Positions 57,987 through 64,000 of a DNA stretch of 64,000 nucleotides are shown here, one piece after another. Made by a program: the position numbers and the translations under genes. Positions within the stretch are counted from its first letter, which is position 1, and the number at the start of each line of letters is the position of its first letter. The stretch is from Hydrogenophaga sp. (GTDB taxonomy: Bacteria > Pseudomonadota > Gammaproteobacteria > Burkholderiales > Burkholderiaceae_C): contig JAABQK010000007.1 of assembly GCA_011391495.1 (NCBI GenBank), positions 1 through 64,000 of the forward strand, written 5' to 3'. The notes beneath the pieces are model-generated. The model had not been told where the DNA came from. It was given only the letters and a program-made list of their open reading frames with translations, and ran no database searches.

Positions 57987-58640
57987 TCATGCCTTCGGAA
58001 CAGCGCTCGCCTGGTGGGTGGGCCGCTTGGCCATGGCGGTGTGGAACAGGGGTTCGGTCAGCCACCCGCCCAGCCAGCGCTGCAGCGCCGGCAGCGGCAG
58101 GGCCTCCCACCACGCCGGGTCCACCGCCGCGAACTGCCTCACGAACGGAAAGATTGCGATGTCGGTCGCGCAGGGGGCTGCGCCGCCGAGCTGGCCGCTG
58201 CGTTGCAGCTGCGCGTCCAGCGGCCTCAGCAGTACATCCACCGCCTGCTCACGGTGGTGCGCCTTCTGGTCTGCCCCTTCGTCAAAGCGCTCGGGGTATT
58301 TGGTGCGGTCCAGGTGGTGTTTGAACGCGCCGTCGCAGACCGACAGCAGCGCCAGGTTCGCGGTGCTTTGCGCGCGCGCCCACCAGCCTTCGGTATCGCC
58401 GGTTTCCATAAAAGCCCAGCGCACGATGTCCAGGCTCTGCTCGAGCACCCCGCCCCCGGGCAGCCGCAGCACGGGCACCGTGCCCTTGGGTGAGAGGGCC
58501 AGCATGTCGGCGGGTTTGTCGCGCAGCACGATTTCGAACACGTCGAACGCCATGCCAGCCTGCAGCAGGGCCATGCGGGCGCGCATGGCGTAGGGGCACC
58601 GCCGGTAGGTGTAGAGCAGCGGGGCGGGTGCGGAGGGCAT
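57987..58640 (-). CDS. Glutathione S-transferase-like protein
   Basis: Cytoplasmic protein of 217 residues. The thioredoxin-like N-terminal domain (about 1-85) has YRRCPYAMRARMALLQAG with Cys15 at the catalytic position, the SPKGTVPVL cis-Pro motif and LEQSLDIVRWAF. The all-helical C-terminal domain contains ATDIAIFPFVRQFA. A Cys-Pro-Tyr active site points to the omega/YfcG-like or GrxB-like type with reductase activity. The substrate is unknown. Confidence 0.88.
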   Translation of the reverse strand: MPSAPAPLLYTYRRCPYAMRARMALLQAGMAFDVFEIVLRDKPADMLALSPKGTVPVLRLPGGGVLEQSLDIVRWAFMETGDTEGWWARAQSTANLALLSVCDGAFKHHLDRTKYPERFDEGADQKAHHREQAVDVLLRPLDAQLQRSGQLGGAAPCATDIAIFPFVRQFAAVDPAWWEALPLPALQRWLGGWLTEPLFHTAMAKRPTHQASAVPKA

Positions 58641-58698
58641 GGGTGGGCATTACATCGCAAACCCCTGCGCCGCGGGCGCCGCCGTTTACCATCCCCCC

Positions 58699-59178
58699 AT
58701 GACCCAAGACACCCAGGACCCCATCCACGAAGACCGCGTGTGGAGCGACGAGCGCTGGACTGCTCGCGTGATCAAGAACGAAGACGACGATGGCTGGGCT
58801 GTGGCCATGTTCCTCGACGGCCAGGCCGAGCCGGCGCTGGTGGGCCCCTGGACCATGGGGCGCGACAAGAAGAACCCCAAGCCGCTGGACACGGCCGCCT
58901 TCAACACGCTGGTGAAGACGGCCAGCGAGGTGATCCGCCGTTCCGAGCAGCAGCGCCATGCCGAGCTGAACAGGAACGTGAGCATCACGGTGGACGGGCG
59001 GCGCATCCGCGTGGCGCTGACCATCGTGCCCGATGAAGAGGGCGCCACCGCCACGCTGCGAGCGACCGATGAAGTTGGCGAAGAGCTGGCCCTGGTGTCC
59101 GCGCCGCCGAGCTTCAAGCTGACTGCGGGCAGTGCCGAGGCCTGGGTGGTCTCGGGTTTCGCGAAGCCACGCACATGA
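58699..59178 (+). CDS. Conserved hypothetical protein, partner of SSB-like gene
   Basis: A 159-residue soluble protein I do not recognise. It opens MTQDTQDPIHEDRVWSDERW, has a DDDGWAVAMFLDGQAEPALV segment and a middle helix with RRSEQQRHAELNRNVSITVD, and ends in a beta-rich part. It starts 58 bases from the divergent glutathione transferase gene. Its stop overlaps the start of the next gene (ATGA), so the two products are probably made together and may act together. Confidence 0.75.
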   Translation: MTQDTQDPIHEDRVWSDERWTARVIKNEDDDGWAVAMFLDGQAEPALVGPWTMGRDKKNPKPLDTAAFNTLVKTASEVIRRSEQQRHAELNRNVSITVDGRRIRVALTIVPDEEGATATLRATDEVGEELALVSAPPSFKLTAGSAEAWVVSGFAKPRT

Positions 59179-59519
59179 TCGACGGCCTCATTGCCGGTCG
59201 CCTGATGGGCGACGCCTCCCGCCGCGTGGACAAGGCGGGCCGCACCTACATCGTGGCTCGCGTACTGGCGCGCAACAAGGCAGACGAAGAGTTCATCGTC
59301 AACGTGATTGCGTTTGACGACGCACCCTGTGCGGCGCTGCTGGCCCTGGCCGATGGCGAGGCGCTCACGCTCTCGGGCGCCCTCACGCCCAAGGTGTGGA
59401 CCGACAAACAGGGCATCGCCCGCCCGAGCCTGGACCTGATCGCCATGCAGGTGATGACGGCTTACCACGTGAGCCGAAAGCAGGCCGCGCTGGGCGGGCC
59501 GGAGGGCGAAGCAGACTAA
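59175..59519 (+). CDS. SSB-like OB-fold protein
   Basis: Protein of 114 residues resembling a single-stranded DNA-binding OB fold. The pattern is MIDGLIAGRLMGDASRRVDK, then TYIVARVLARNK, FIVNVIAFDDAP, LALADGEALTLSGALTPKVW and a closing strand RPSLDLIAMQVMTA. It lacks the long acidic tail of housekeeping SSB. Similar small OB proteins occur in conjugation or repair loci, but none is nearby. Its translation is coupled to the unknown gene upstream. Confidence 0.75.
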   Translation: MIDGLIAGRLMGDASRRVDKAGRTYIVARVLARNKADEEFIVNVIAFDDAPCAALLALADGEALTLSGALTPKVWTDKQGIARPSLDLIAMQVMTAYHVSRKQAALGGPEGEAD

Positions 59520-59520
59520 A

Positions 59521-59550
59521 TTGGCCTTTCTGCCGAACGAGGCGCATAAT
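59521..59550 (+). promoter_or_regulatory. Candidate promoter of the RNA-binding protein gene
   Basis: TTGGCC and CATAAT separated by 18 bases. Transcription would begin near 59557, leaving a leader of about 127 bases that includes a U-rich part just before the AAGGAG site. Cold-induced RNA-binding proteins often have such leaders. Confidence 0.4.
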
Positions 59551-59683
59551 GCAGGGGTTCCAGCAGACAAATGCTGGTACACGATAGGTGATCGGTCAGT
59601 TTCGCGCGCTACGGCGGTACTTCTCAGGTTTGTTGTGCTTTCGGGACCCCATCGCTTTTGTTTTATGTATTCAAGGAGTCCCC

Positions 59684-60052
59684 ATGGGCAATAAACTTTA
59701 CGTCGGCAACCTGCCGTACACGGTGCGTGACGAAGACCTGCAACAGTCTTTCAGCGAATTCGGCTCGGTCACCAGCGCCAAGGTCATGATGGAACGCGAC
59801 ACCGGTCGCTCCAAGGGTTTTGGTTTTGTCGAGATGAGCAGCGATGCCGAGGCGCAAGCCGCCATCAACGGCATGAACGGCCAGTCTCTCGGTGGCCGCA
59901 GTGTCACCGTGAACGAAGCCCGTCCGATGGAGGCGCGTCCTCCCCGCACCGGCGGCTACGGTGGTGACCGCTCGGGTGGCGGTGGCGGCTACGGTGGCGA
60001 CCGTTCAGGCGGCGGCGGCTACGGCGGTGGCGGCGGTCGCGGCGGCTACTAA
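59684..60052 (+). CDS. Glycine-rich RRM RNA-binding protein
   Basis: Protein of 122 residues with one RNA recognition motif and a Gly-rich tail. RNP2 is LYVGNLPY and RNP1 is KGFGFVEM, both intact. The tail (about 88-122) repeats GGYGGDRSGGG and ends GGRGGY, resembling cyanobacterial Rbp and plant glycine-rich proteins. Such proteins are commonly cold-induced and may act as RNA chaperones. The ATG at 59684 follows AAGGAG. It has its own candidate promoter and a strong terminator, so it is monocistronic. Confidence 0.93.
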   Translation: MGNKLYVGNLPYTVRDEDLQQSFSEFGSVTSAKVMMERDTGRSKGFGFVEMSSDAEAQAAINGMNGQSLGGRSVTVNEARPMEARPPRTGGYGGDRSGGGGGYGGDRSGGGGYGGGGGRGGY

Positions 60053-60095
60053 GCCCAACGATCCTGCGGTCTCAGCCTTGCGCTGAGGCCAGCCC

Positions 60096-60133
60096 AAGAG
60101 GCTTCGGAACTTCGGTTTCGAAGCCTCTTTTCT
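60096..60133 (+). terminator. Terminator after the RNA-binding protein gene
   Basis: Perfect 11-bp stem AAGAGGCTTCG/CGAAGCCTCTT with a 12-base loop, then TTTCTTT. It lies 43 bases after the stop codon. Confidence 0.88.
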
Positions 60134-60215
60134 TTGGCGCGAGGGCGTCACCGGGCGTGGTCTTCAGATCCGCGTTCTCCCGGGATGCTGCGATGCCATC
60201 TGCGATACTTTGATC

Positions 60216-61286
60216 ATGAAGCTGGGTGAATGGAGTCTGGATCCCTGGCTGGCGGGCCAGGCCAGCGAGCTGGCGGCGCTGGAACTGGCCGCTGCGCGGG
60301 TCACCGCGGTCGACCGCGGCCGCTACCTCGTGCGCAACGGGGAGGGCGAGGTGCCCGCCGAGCTGACCGGCAAGCTGCTGCACCTGGCCGAGTCTTCGGT
60401 CGATCTGCCTTGTGTGGGCGACTGGGTGGGCGTGCGCCACCGGGATGCCGGCACCCAGGCGAGCATCCACAGCGTGCTGCCGCGGCGGTCGTTCCTGCGG
60501 CGCAAGGCCGCGGGCCGGGACGTCGAGTTCCAGATGATCGCTGCCAACATCGACGTGGCGTTCATCGTGCAGTCGTGTCACTTCGACTTCAATATCCCCC
60601 GGCTGGAGCGCTACCTGGTCATGGTGCGGGACGGCCATATCGAGCCCGTGGTGCTGCTGACGAAGACGGACCTGGTCAGCCCGGAAGCGCTGGAGCGCCT
60701 GATCGGGCAGGCACGGCTCGTGGCGTTCGATGCCCAGGTGGCCTGCGTGAGCAACGTGACCGGTGAGGGCGTGGACCAGGTTCGCGCCCTCATGGCGCCG
60801 GGCAAGACCTATTGCCTGCTGGGCTCATCGGGCGTCGGCAAGACCACGTTGATCAACCGCCTGCTCGGCGACGGGGATCTGGAAACCCGCGAGGTTAGCC
60901 ACACGGGGGAGGGCCGCCACACCACCACGCGGCGCCACCTGATCGTCCTGGCACACGGGGCGCTGCTGATCGACATGCCCGGCATGCGCGAACTGGGCAT
61001 GCTGGGCGCAGGCGTTGGTATCGAAGAGACCTATGCCGACATCGTCGCGCTGGCGGGCCAGTGCCGGTTTCCCGACTGTACCCATGGCGGCGAACCAGGT
61101 TGTGCGGTGAGTGCCGCGGTGGAACGCAACGAGATCAGCGACAGGCACCTGCGGAACTACCTGAAACTGCGCAAGGAGTCGGCGTTCCACGACCTGTCGC
61201 TGACCGAGCGGCGCAACAAGGACAAGGCGTTTGGGCGCTTCATCCACACCTACAAGAAGCACAAGGGTGGCCCGGACCGGGACTAG
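60216..61286 (+). CDS. rsgA: Ribosome small subunit-dependent GTPase A
   Basis: Late 30S assembly GTPase of 356 residues. An N-terminal OB fold (about 35-105) precedes the circularly permuted GTPase with motif order G4 (LLTKTDLV), G1 (GSSGVGKTTL), G3 (DMPGMRELG). The zinc motif C-x4-C-x-H-x5-C is CRFPDCTHGGEPGC. The C-terminus ends in a basic KKHKGGPDRD tail. The start at ATG 60216 is preferred over TTG 60210. It differs from E. coli RsgA in loops and could be the YjeQ-like paralogue. Confidence 0.92.
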   Translation: MKLGEWSLDPWLAGQASELAALELAAARVTAVDRGRYLVRNGEGEVPAELTGKLLHLAESSVDLPCVGDWVGVRHRDAGTQASIHSVLPRRSFLRRKAAGRDVEFQMIAANIDVAFIVQSCHFDFNIPRLERYLVMVRDGHIEPVVLLTKTDLVSPEALERLIGQARLVAFDAQVACVSNVTGEGVDQVRALMAPGKTYCLLGSSGVGKTTLINRLLGDGDLETREVSHTGEGRHTTTRRHLIVLAHGALLIDMPGMRELGMLGAGVGIEETYADIVALAGQCRFPDCTHGGEPGCAVSAAVERNEISDRHLRNYLKLRKESAFHDLSLTERRNKDKAFGRFIHTYKKHKGGPDRD

Positions 61287-61307
61287 GGCCGGCTCCACCG
61301 TGCAGGA

Positions 61308-62081
61308 TCAGCGCCGGATCCGCCAGCCGGTCTTGAACACCCACCACACCACCGCCAGGCAGGCGGCCAGGAAGCCCAGCGTCATGCCGGTGCTCACGGC
61401 AATGTGCACGTCGGCCGCGTCGTAGAAGGCCCAGCGCAGACCGCTGATGAGGTAGACCACCGGGTTGAACAGCGACACGGTTTGCCATGGTTCGGGCAGC
61501 ATGCCGATGCTGTAGAACGCGCCGCCGAGGAAGGTGAGCGGGGTGATGATCAGCAGCGGCACGATCTGCAGTTTCTGGAAGTTGTCGGCCCACAGGCCGA
61601 TGATGAAACCGAACAGGCAGAAGGTGATGGCGGTGAGGATGAGCAGGCCCACCATCCACACCGGGTGCGCGATCTGGTAGTGCACGAACAGGCGCGCCGT
61701 CAGCAGGATCAGCGTGCCGAGCAGCAGGCTCTTGGTGGCCGCTGCGCCCACATACCCCAGCAGCACCTCGACCCAGTTCACCGGTGCGCTCAGCAGTTCG
61801 TAGATGGTGCCGGACCACTTGGGCATGTAGATGCCGAAGGCGGCGTTGGAAATGCTTTCGCTCAGCAGCGAGAGCATGAGCAGCCCGGGGATGATGTAAG
61901 CGCCGTAGCTCACGCCACCGATGTCGCCCATGCGCGAGCCGATGGCCGAGCCGAAGACGATGAAATACAGCGAGGTGGTGAGCACCGGCGCGATGATGCT
62001 CTGCGCCCAGGTGCGCAAGGCCCGGTTCATCTCGAAACGGTAGATGGCGCGCACGCCGTGGAGGTTGAAGCGCATGTTCAT
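61308..62081 (-). CDS. ABC-2 type transporter permease
   Basis: Inner-membrane permease of 257 residues with six helices, of the NodJ/YadH-like ABC-2 family. A segment near residues 25-45 ([21 protein letters not shown]) and the late [16 protein letters not shown] and [17 protein letters not shown] blocks are family marks. It pairs with the ATPase gene directly upstream (overlap as ATGA). Such pairs export polysaccharides, lipids or drugs; the substrate is unknown. An ATG at 62075 is an alternative start. Confidence 0.92.
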   Translation of the reverse strand: MNMRFNLHGVRAIYRFEMNRALRTWAQSIIAPVLTTSLYFIVFGSAIGSRMGDIGGVSYGAYIIPGLLMLSLLSESISNAAFGIYMPKWSGTIYELLSAPVNWVEVLLGYVGAAATKSLLLGTLILLTARLFVHYQIAHPVWMVGLLILTAITFCLFGFIIGLWADNFQKLQIVPLLIITPLTFLGGAFYSIGMLPEPWQTVSLFNPVVYLISGLRWAFYDAADVHIAVSTGMTLGFLAACLAVVWWVFKTGWRIRR

Positions 62082-63043
62082 GCCTCCGCTTTCTGTTCGT
62101 GCACCAGGCTCACGAAGATGTCTTCGAGGGAGCTTTCACTGGAGCGCAGATCCTTGAAGTGGATGCCTTGCCTGCCCAGCGCGGCCAGCAGCTCGGCAAT
62201 GCCGGTATCGTCCTTTTGCGCATCAAAGTTGTACGTGAGCGTGAGGCCGTCGTCAGCCAGCGTGAGCGGCCAGGCTGCGAGCGTATCGGGCACGGTGGCC
62301 AGCGGCTGCTGCAGCGTCAGCGCGAGCTGCTTCTGGCCGAGCTGGCGCATGAGCGTGTCTTTGTCTTCCACCACGATGAGCTCGCCCTGGCGGATGACGC
62401 CGATGCGGTCGGCCATGTCCTCGGCTTCTTCGATGTAGTGTGTGGTGAGGATGATGGTGGTGCCCGCGTCGCGCAGCGCCCGCACCAGGCGCCACATGTC
62501 GTGCCGCAGCTCCACGTCCACACCCGCGCTGGGTTCGTCCAGGAACAGGATCCTGGGTTCGTGCGACAGGGCCTTGGCGATCAGCACGCGGCGCTTCATG
62601 CCACCCGAGAGCTGCAGGATCTTGTTGTCCTTCTTGTCCCAGAGCGAGAGGTCTTTGAGGATCTTCTCGATGTAGGCCGGGTCGGGTGCCTTGCCAAACA
62701 GGCCGCGGCTGAAGTTGACGGTGGCCCAGACGGTTTCAAACGAATCGGTGTGCAGCTCCTGCGGCACCAGGCCGATGATGGCGCGCGCCGCCCGGTAGTC
62801 GCGCACGGTGTCGTGGCCGTCGGCGGTGATGTGGCCTTCGGTTGCATTGGTCATGCCGCAGATGGTGCTGATGAGCGTGGTCTTGCCGGCGCCGTTCGGG
62901 CCGAGCAGGGCAAAGATCTCGCCGCGGCGGATGTCCAGGTTCACGTTCTTCAGCGCCTGGAAGCCGCCGGCGTAGGTCTTGCTCACGCCGCGCACGCTGA
63001 CGATGGCATCGGCGGTGAGGGGGTGACGGGATGGTTCGGGCAT
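62078..63043 (-). CDS. ABC transporter ATP-binding protein
   Basis: ATPase of 321 residues partnering the ABC-2 permease. Walker A is GPNGAGKTT, the signature is LSGGMKRR, Walker B is [10 protein letters not shown], and the H-loop is [13 protein letters not shown]. The C-terminal 90 residues form an extra domain as in YadG/CcmA-type drug or lipid exporters. The start at 63043 is preferred since the upstream codons encode no family sequence. It is divergent from the radical SAM gene with 129 bases between. Confidence 0.93.
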   Translation of the reverse strand: MPEPSRHPLTADAIVSVRGVSKTYAGGFQALKNVNLDIRRGEIFALLGPNGAGKTTLISTICGMTNATEGHITADGHDTVRDYRAARAIIGLVPQELHTDSFETVWATVNFSRGLFGKAPDPAYIEKILKDLSLWDKKDNKILQLSGGMKRRVLIAKALSHEPRILFLDEPSAGVDVELRHDMWRLVRALRDAGTTIILTTHYIEEAEDMADRIGVIRQGELIVVEDKDTLMRQLGQKQLALTLQQPLATVPDTLAAWPLTLADDGLTLTYNFDAQKDDTGIAELLAALGRQGIHFKDLRSSESSLEDIFVSLVHEQKAEA

Positions 63044-63146
63044 GGGGCTGTGTGTGGAGGGTGTGGCCAATGATTGTGTGCCAGCGCGCGCTGGCGCGTG
63101 CGGAGGGCGGCGCATGCACCGGCGACGGGCGGGCTATGTCCATGGC

Positions 63147-63162
63147 ATGTATTTATGTACAG
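63147..63162. promoter_or_regulatory. LexA-box-like operator
   Basis: ATGT-N8-ACAG, one mismatch from the gamma/betaproteobacterial SOS box CTGT-N8-ACAG, and followed by TA as in the extended consensus. It lies 11 bases upstream of the radical SAM start, overlapping a likely -10 region (TATATT at 63163). Confidence 0.5.
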
Positions 63163-63172
63163 TATATTGGCC

Positions 63173-64000
63173 ATGACCGAATTCCACCTGCCCATCGCCG
63201 CCATCAAGGGGCGCGGCGTTGCCCACCGCCAGCCACACCGCTTCGAGCGCGACGCGCGCGCCGCGTTCGACGATGGCTGGGGCACGCTGGACGAGGTGGC
63301 CAGTGGCGAAGCAGCCGCCTGGCCGGCCACGCAGGTGGCGGTGGAAGACGCCAAGAGCGCCATCACCCACAACGATTCTCCCGACATCGGCTTCACGCTC
63401 GGCCTCAACCCTTACCGGGGCTGCGAACACGGCTGTGTCTACTGCTACGCGCGGCCCACGCACAGCTACCTGAACCTCTCGCCGGGGCTCGATTTCGAAA
63501 CGAAGCTGGTCGCCAAACGCAACATCGCCGCCGTGCTGCGCAGCGAGCTGCTGCGCCCGGCTTACCTACCCGATCTGTTGGCCGTGGGCACGGTGACCGA
63601 CGCGTACCAGCCCGTCGAACGCGAACTGCGGCTCACGCGCGGCGTATTGGAGGTGCTGCACACCGCGCGCCATCCGTTGGCGATGGTCACCAAGGGCAGC
63701 GGCGTCGAGCGCGACCTGGATCTGCTCGCGCCCCTGGGGCAGCAACGCCTCGCCGCGGTGTACGTGACCATCACCACGCTCGACGCCAGGCTCGCGCGCA
63801 TCCTGGAGCCGCGCGCGGCCGCCCCGCACCGGCGGCTGCGCACCATCCGCACGCTGGCCGAGGCGGGCGTGCCCACCGGGGTGAGCGTGTCGCCGCAGAT
63901 CCCGTTCATCAACGACGACATGGAGCGCGTGCTCGAAGCGGCGTACGAGGCCGGTGCGCGGCGGGCTTTCTACCAGGTGCTGCGCCTGCCCTGGGAACTG
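63173..64000 (+). CDS. PA0069-type radical SAM protein (SplB-like), 3' truncated by window
   Basis: The first 276 codons of a radical SAM enzyme, open to the window end. The [4Fe-4S] motif C-x3-C-x2-C is in YRGCEHGCVYCYA, preceded by the family block SPDIGFTLGLNPY. It belongs to the COG1533 group related to spore photoproduct lyase, which includes Pseudomonas PA0069 and mycobacterial Rv2578c. The start MTEFHLPIAAIKGRG is typical of PA0069-like proteins. A LexA-like box upstream supports a DNA-damage link. The reaction is unknown. Confidence 0.9.
   Translation, partial: MTEFHLPIAAIKGRGVAHRQPHRFERDARAAFDDGWGTLDEVASGEAAAWPATQVAVEDAKSAITHNDSPDIGFTLGLNPYRGCEHGCVYCYARPTHSYLNLSPGLDFETKLVAKRNIAAVLRSELLRPAYLPDLLAVGTVTDAYQPVERELRLTRGVLEVLHTARHPLAMVTKGSGVERDLDLLAPLGQQRLAAVYVTITTLDARLARILEPRAAAPHRRLRTIRTLAEAGVPTGVSVSPQIPFINDDMERVLEAAYEAGARRAFYQVLRLPWEL

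Overview
This is high-GC DNA with dense coding on both strands, short intergenic gaps and many ATGA or TGATG start/stop overlaps. Gene content and order point to a betaproteobacterium of the order Burkholderiales, most likely Comamonadaceae (Hydrogenophaga/Acidovorax-like). The clues are ppc divergent from a hemC-hemD-hemX-hemY run, an fkpB-ispH-serS run, an H-NS-like protein with a short C-terminal DNA-binding motif, and a DUF3348/DUF802/OmpA/DUF2894 gene set that I associate with Burkholderiales. The genus is an inference. I saw no prophage, insertion sequence or CRISPR array. The window begins inside a formate dehydrogenase alpha gene and ends inside a radical SAM gene.

Layout. 1-4958: a respiratory formate dehydrogenase operon (alpha, 4x[4Fe-4S] beta, small lipoprotein, cytochrome b gamma, small periplasmic protein), a terminator, then the maturation factor FdhD. 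5119-15534: housekeeping genes (upp, a YbbP-type permease, truncated haemoglobin, Smr, radC, fkpB, ispH, serS), a tRNA-Ser(CGA), and a histidine kinase facing its likely response regulator. 15723-20231 (minus): trpS, an M50 protease, a YciO/TsaC-type protein, a DMT transporter and a PHP phosphoesterase. 20397-27844: ppc and the haem genes. 27962-33490: rne with a long leader, rluC, an H-NS family protein and a low-molecular-weight phosphatase. 33517-38023: a sugar epimerase, an acyl-CoA synthetase, an esterase and a short-chain dehydrogenase.

38037-45540 is a purine/glyoxylate module. A LysR regulator and an 8-oxoguanine-deaminase-like amidohydrolase diverge from gcl-hyi-glxR-glycerate kinase, the route glyoxylate to tartronate semialdehyde to glycerate to 2-phosphoglycerate. 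A strong inverted repeat lies in the divergent promoter region. 45691-48613 holds a tiny protein, a ribbon-helix-helix protein, an exported sorbosone-dehydrogenase-like protein with a small cytochrome c, and glyoxalase I.

48956-53298 is the most unusual region: four overlapping genes encoding a DUF3348 protein, a MotA/TolQ-like channel protein with a tail of about 600 residues (DUF802), a MotB/OmpA-like partner with the ion-binding Asp, and a DUF2894 protein. It looks like an ion-driven stator of the MotAB/TolQR/ZorAB superfamily with no flagellar, Tol, Ton or Zorya effector genes beside it, and its function is not evident. 53512-64000 carries a periplasmic-sensing multi-PAS histidine kinase with a stand-alone receiver, a structured non-coding stretch, a SOUL protein, a glutathione transferase, an unknown/SSB-like pair, a glycine-rich RNA-binding protein, rsgA, an ABC-2 exporter, and a radical SAM gene behind a LexA-box-like sequence.
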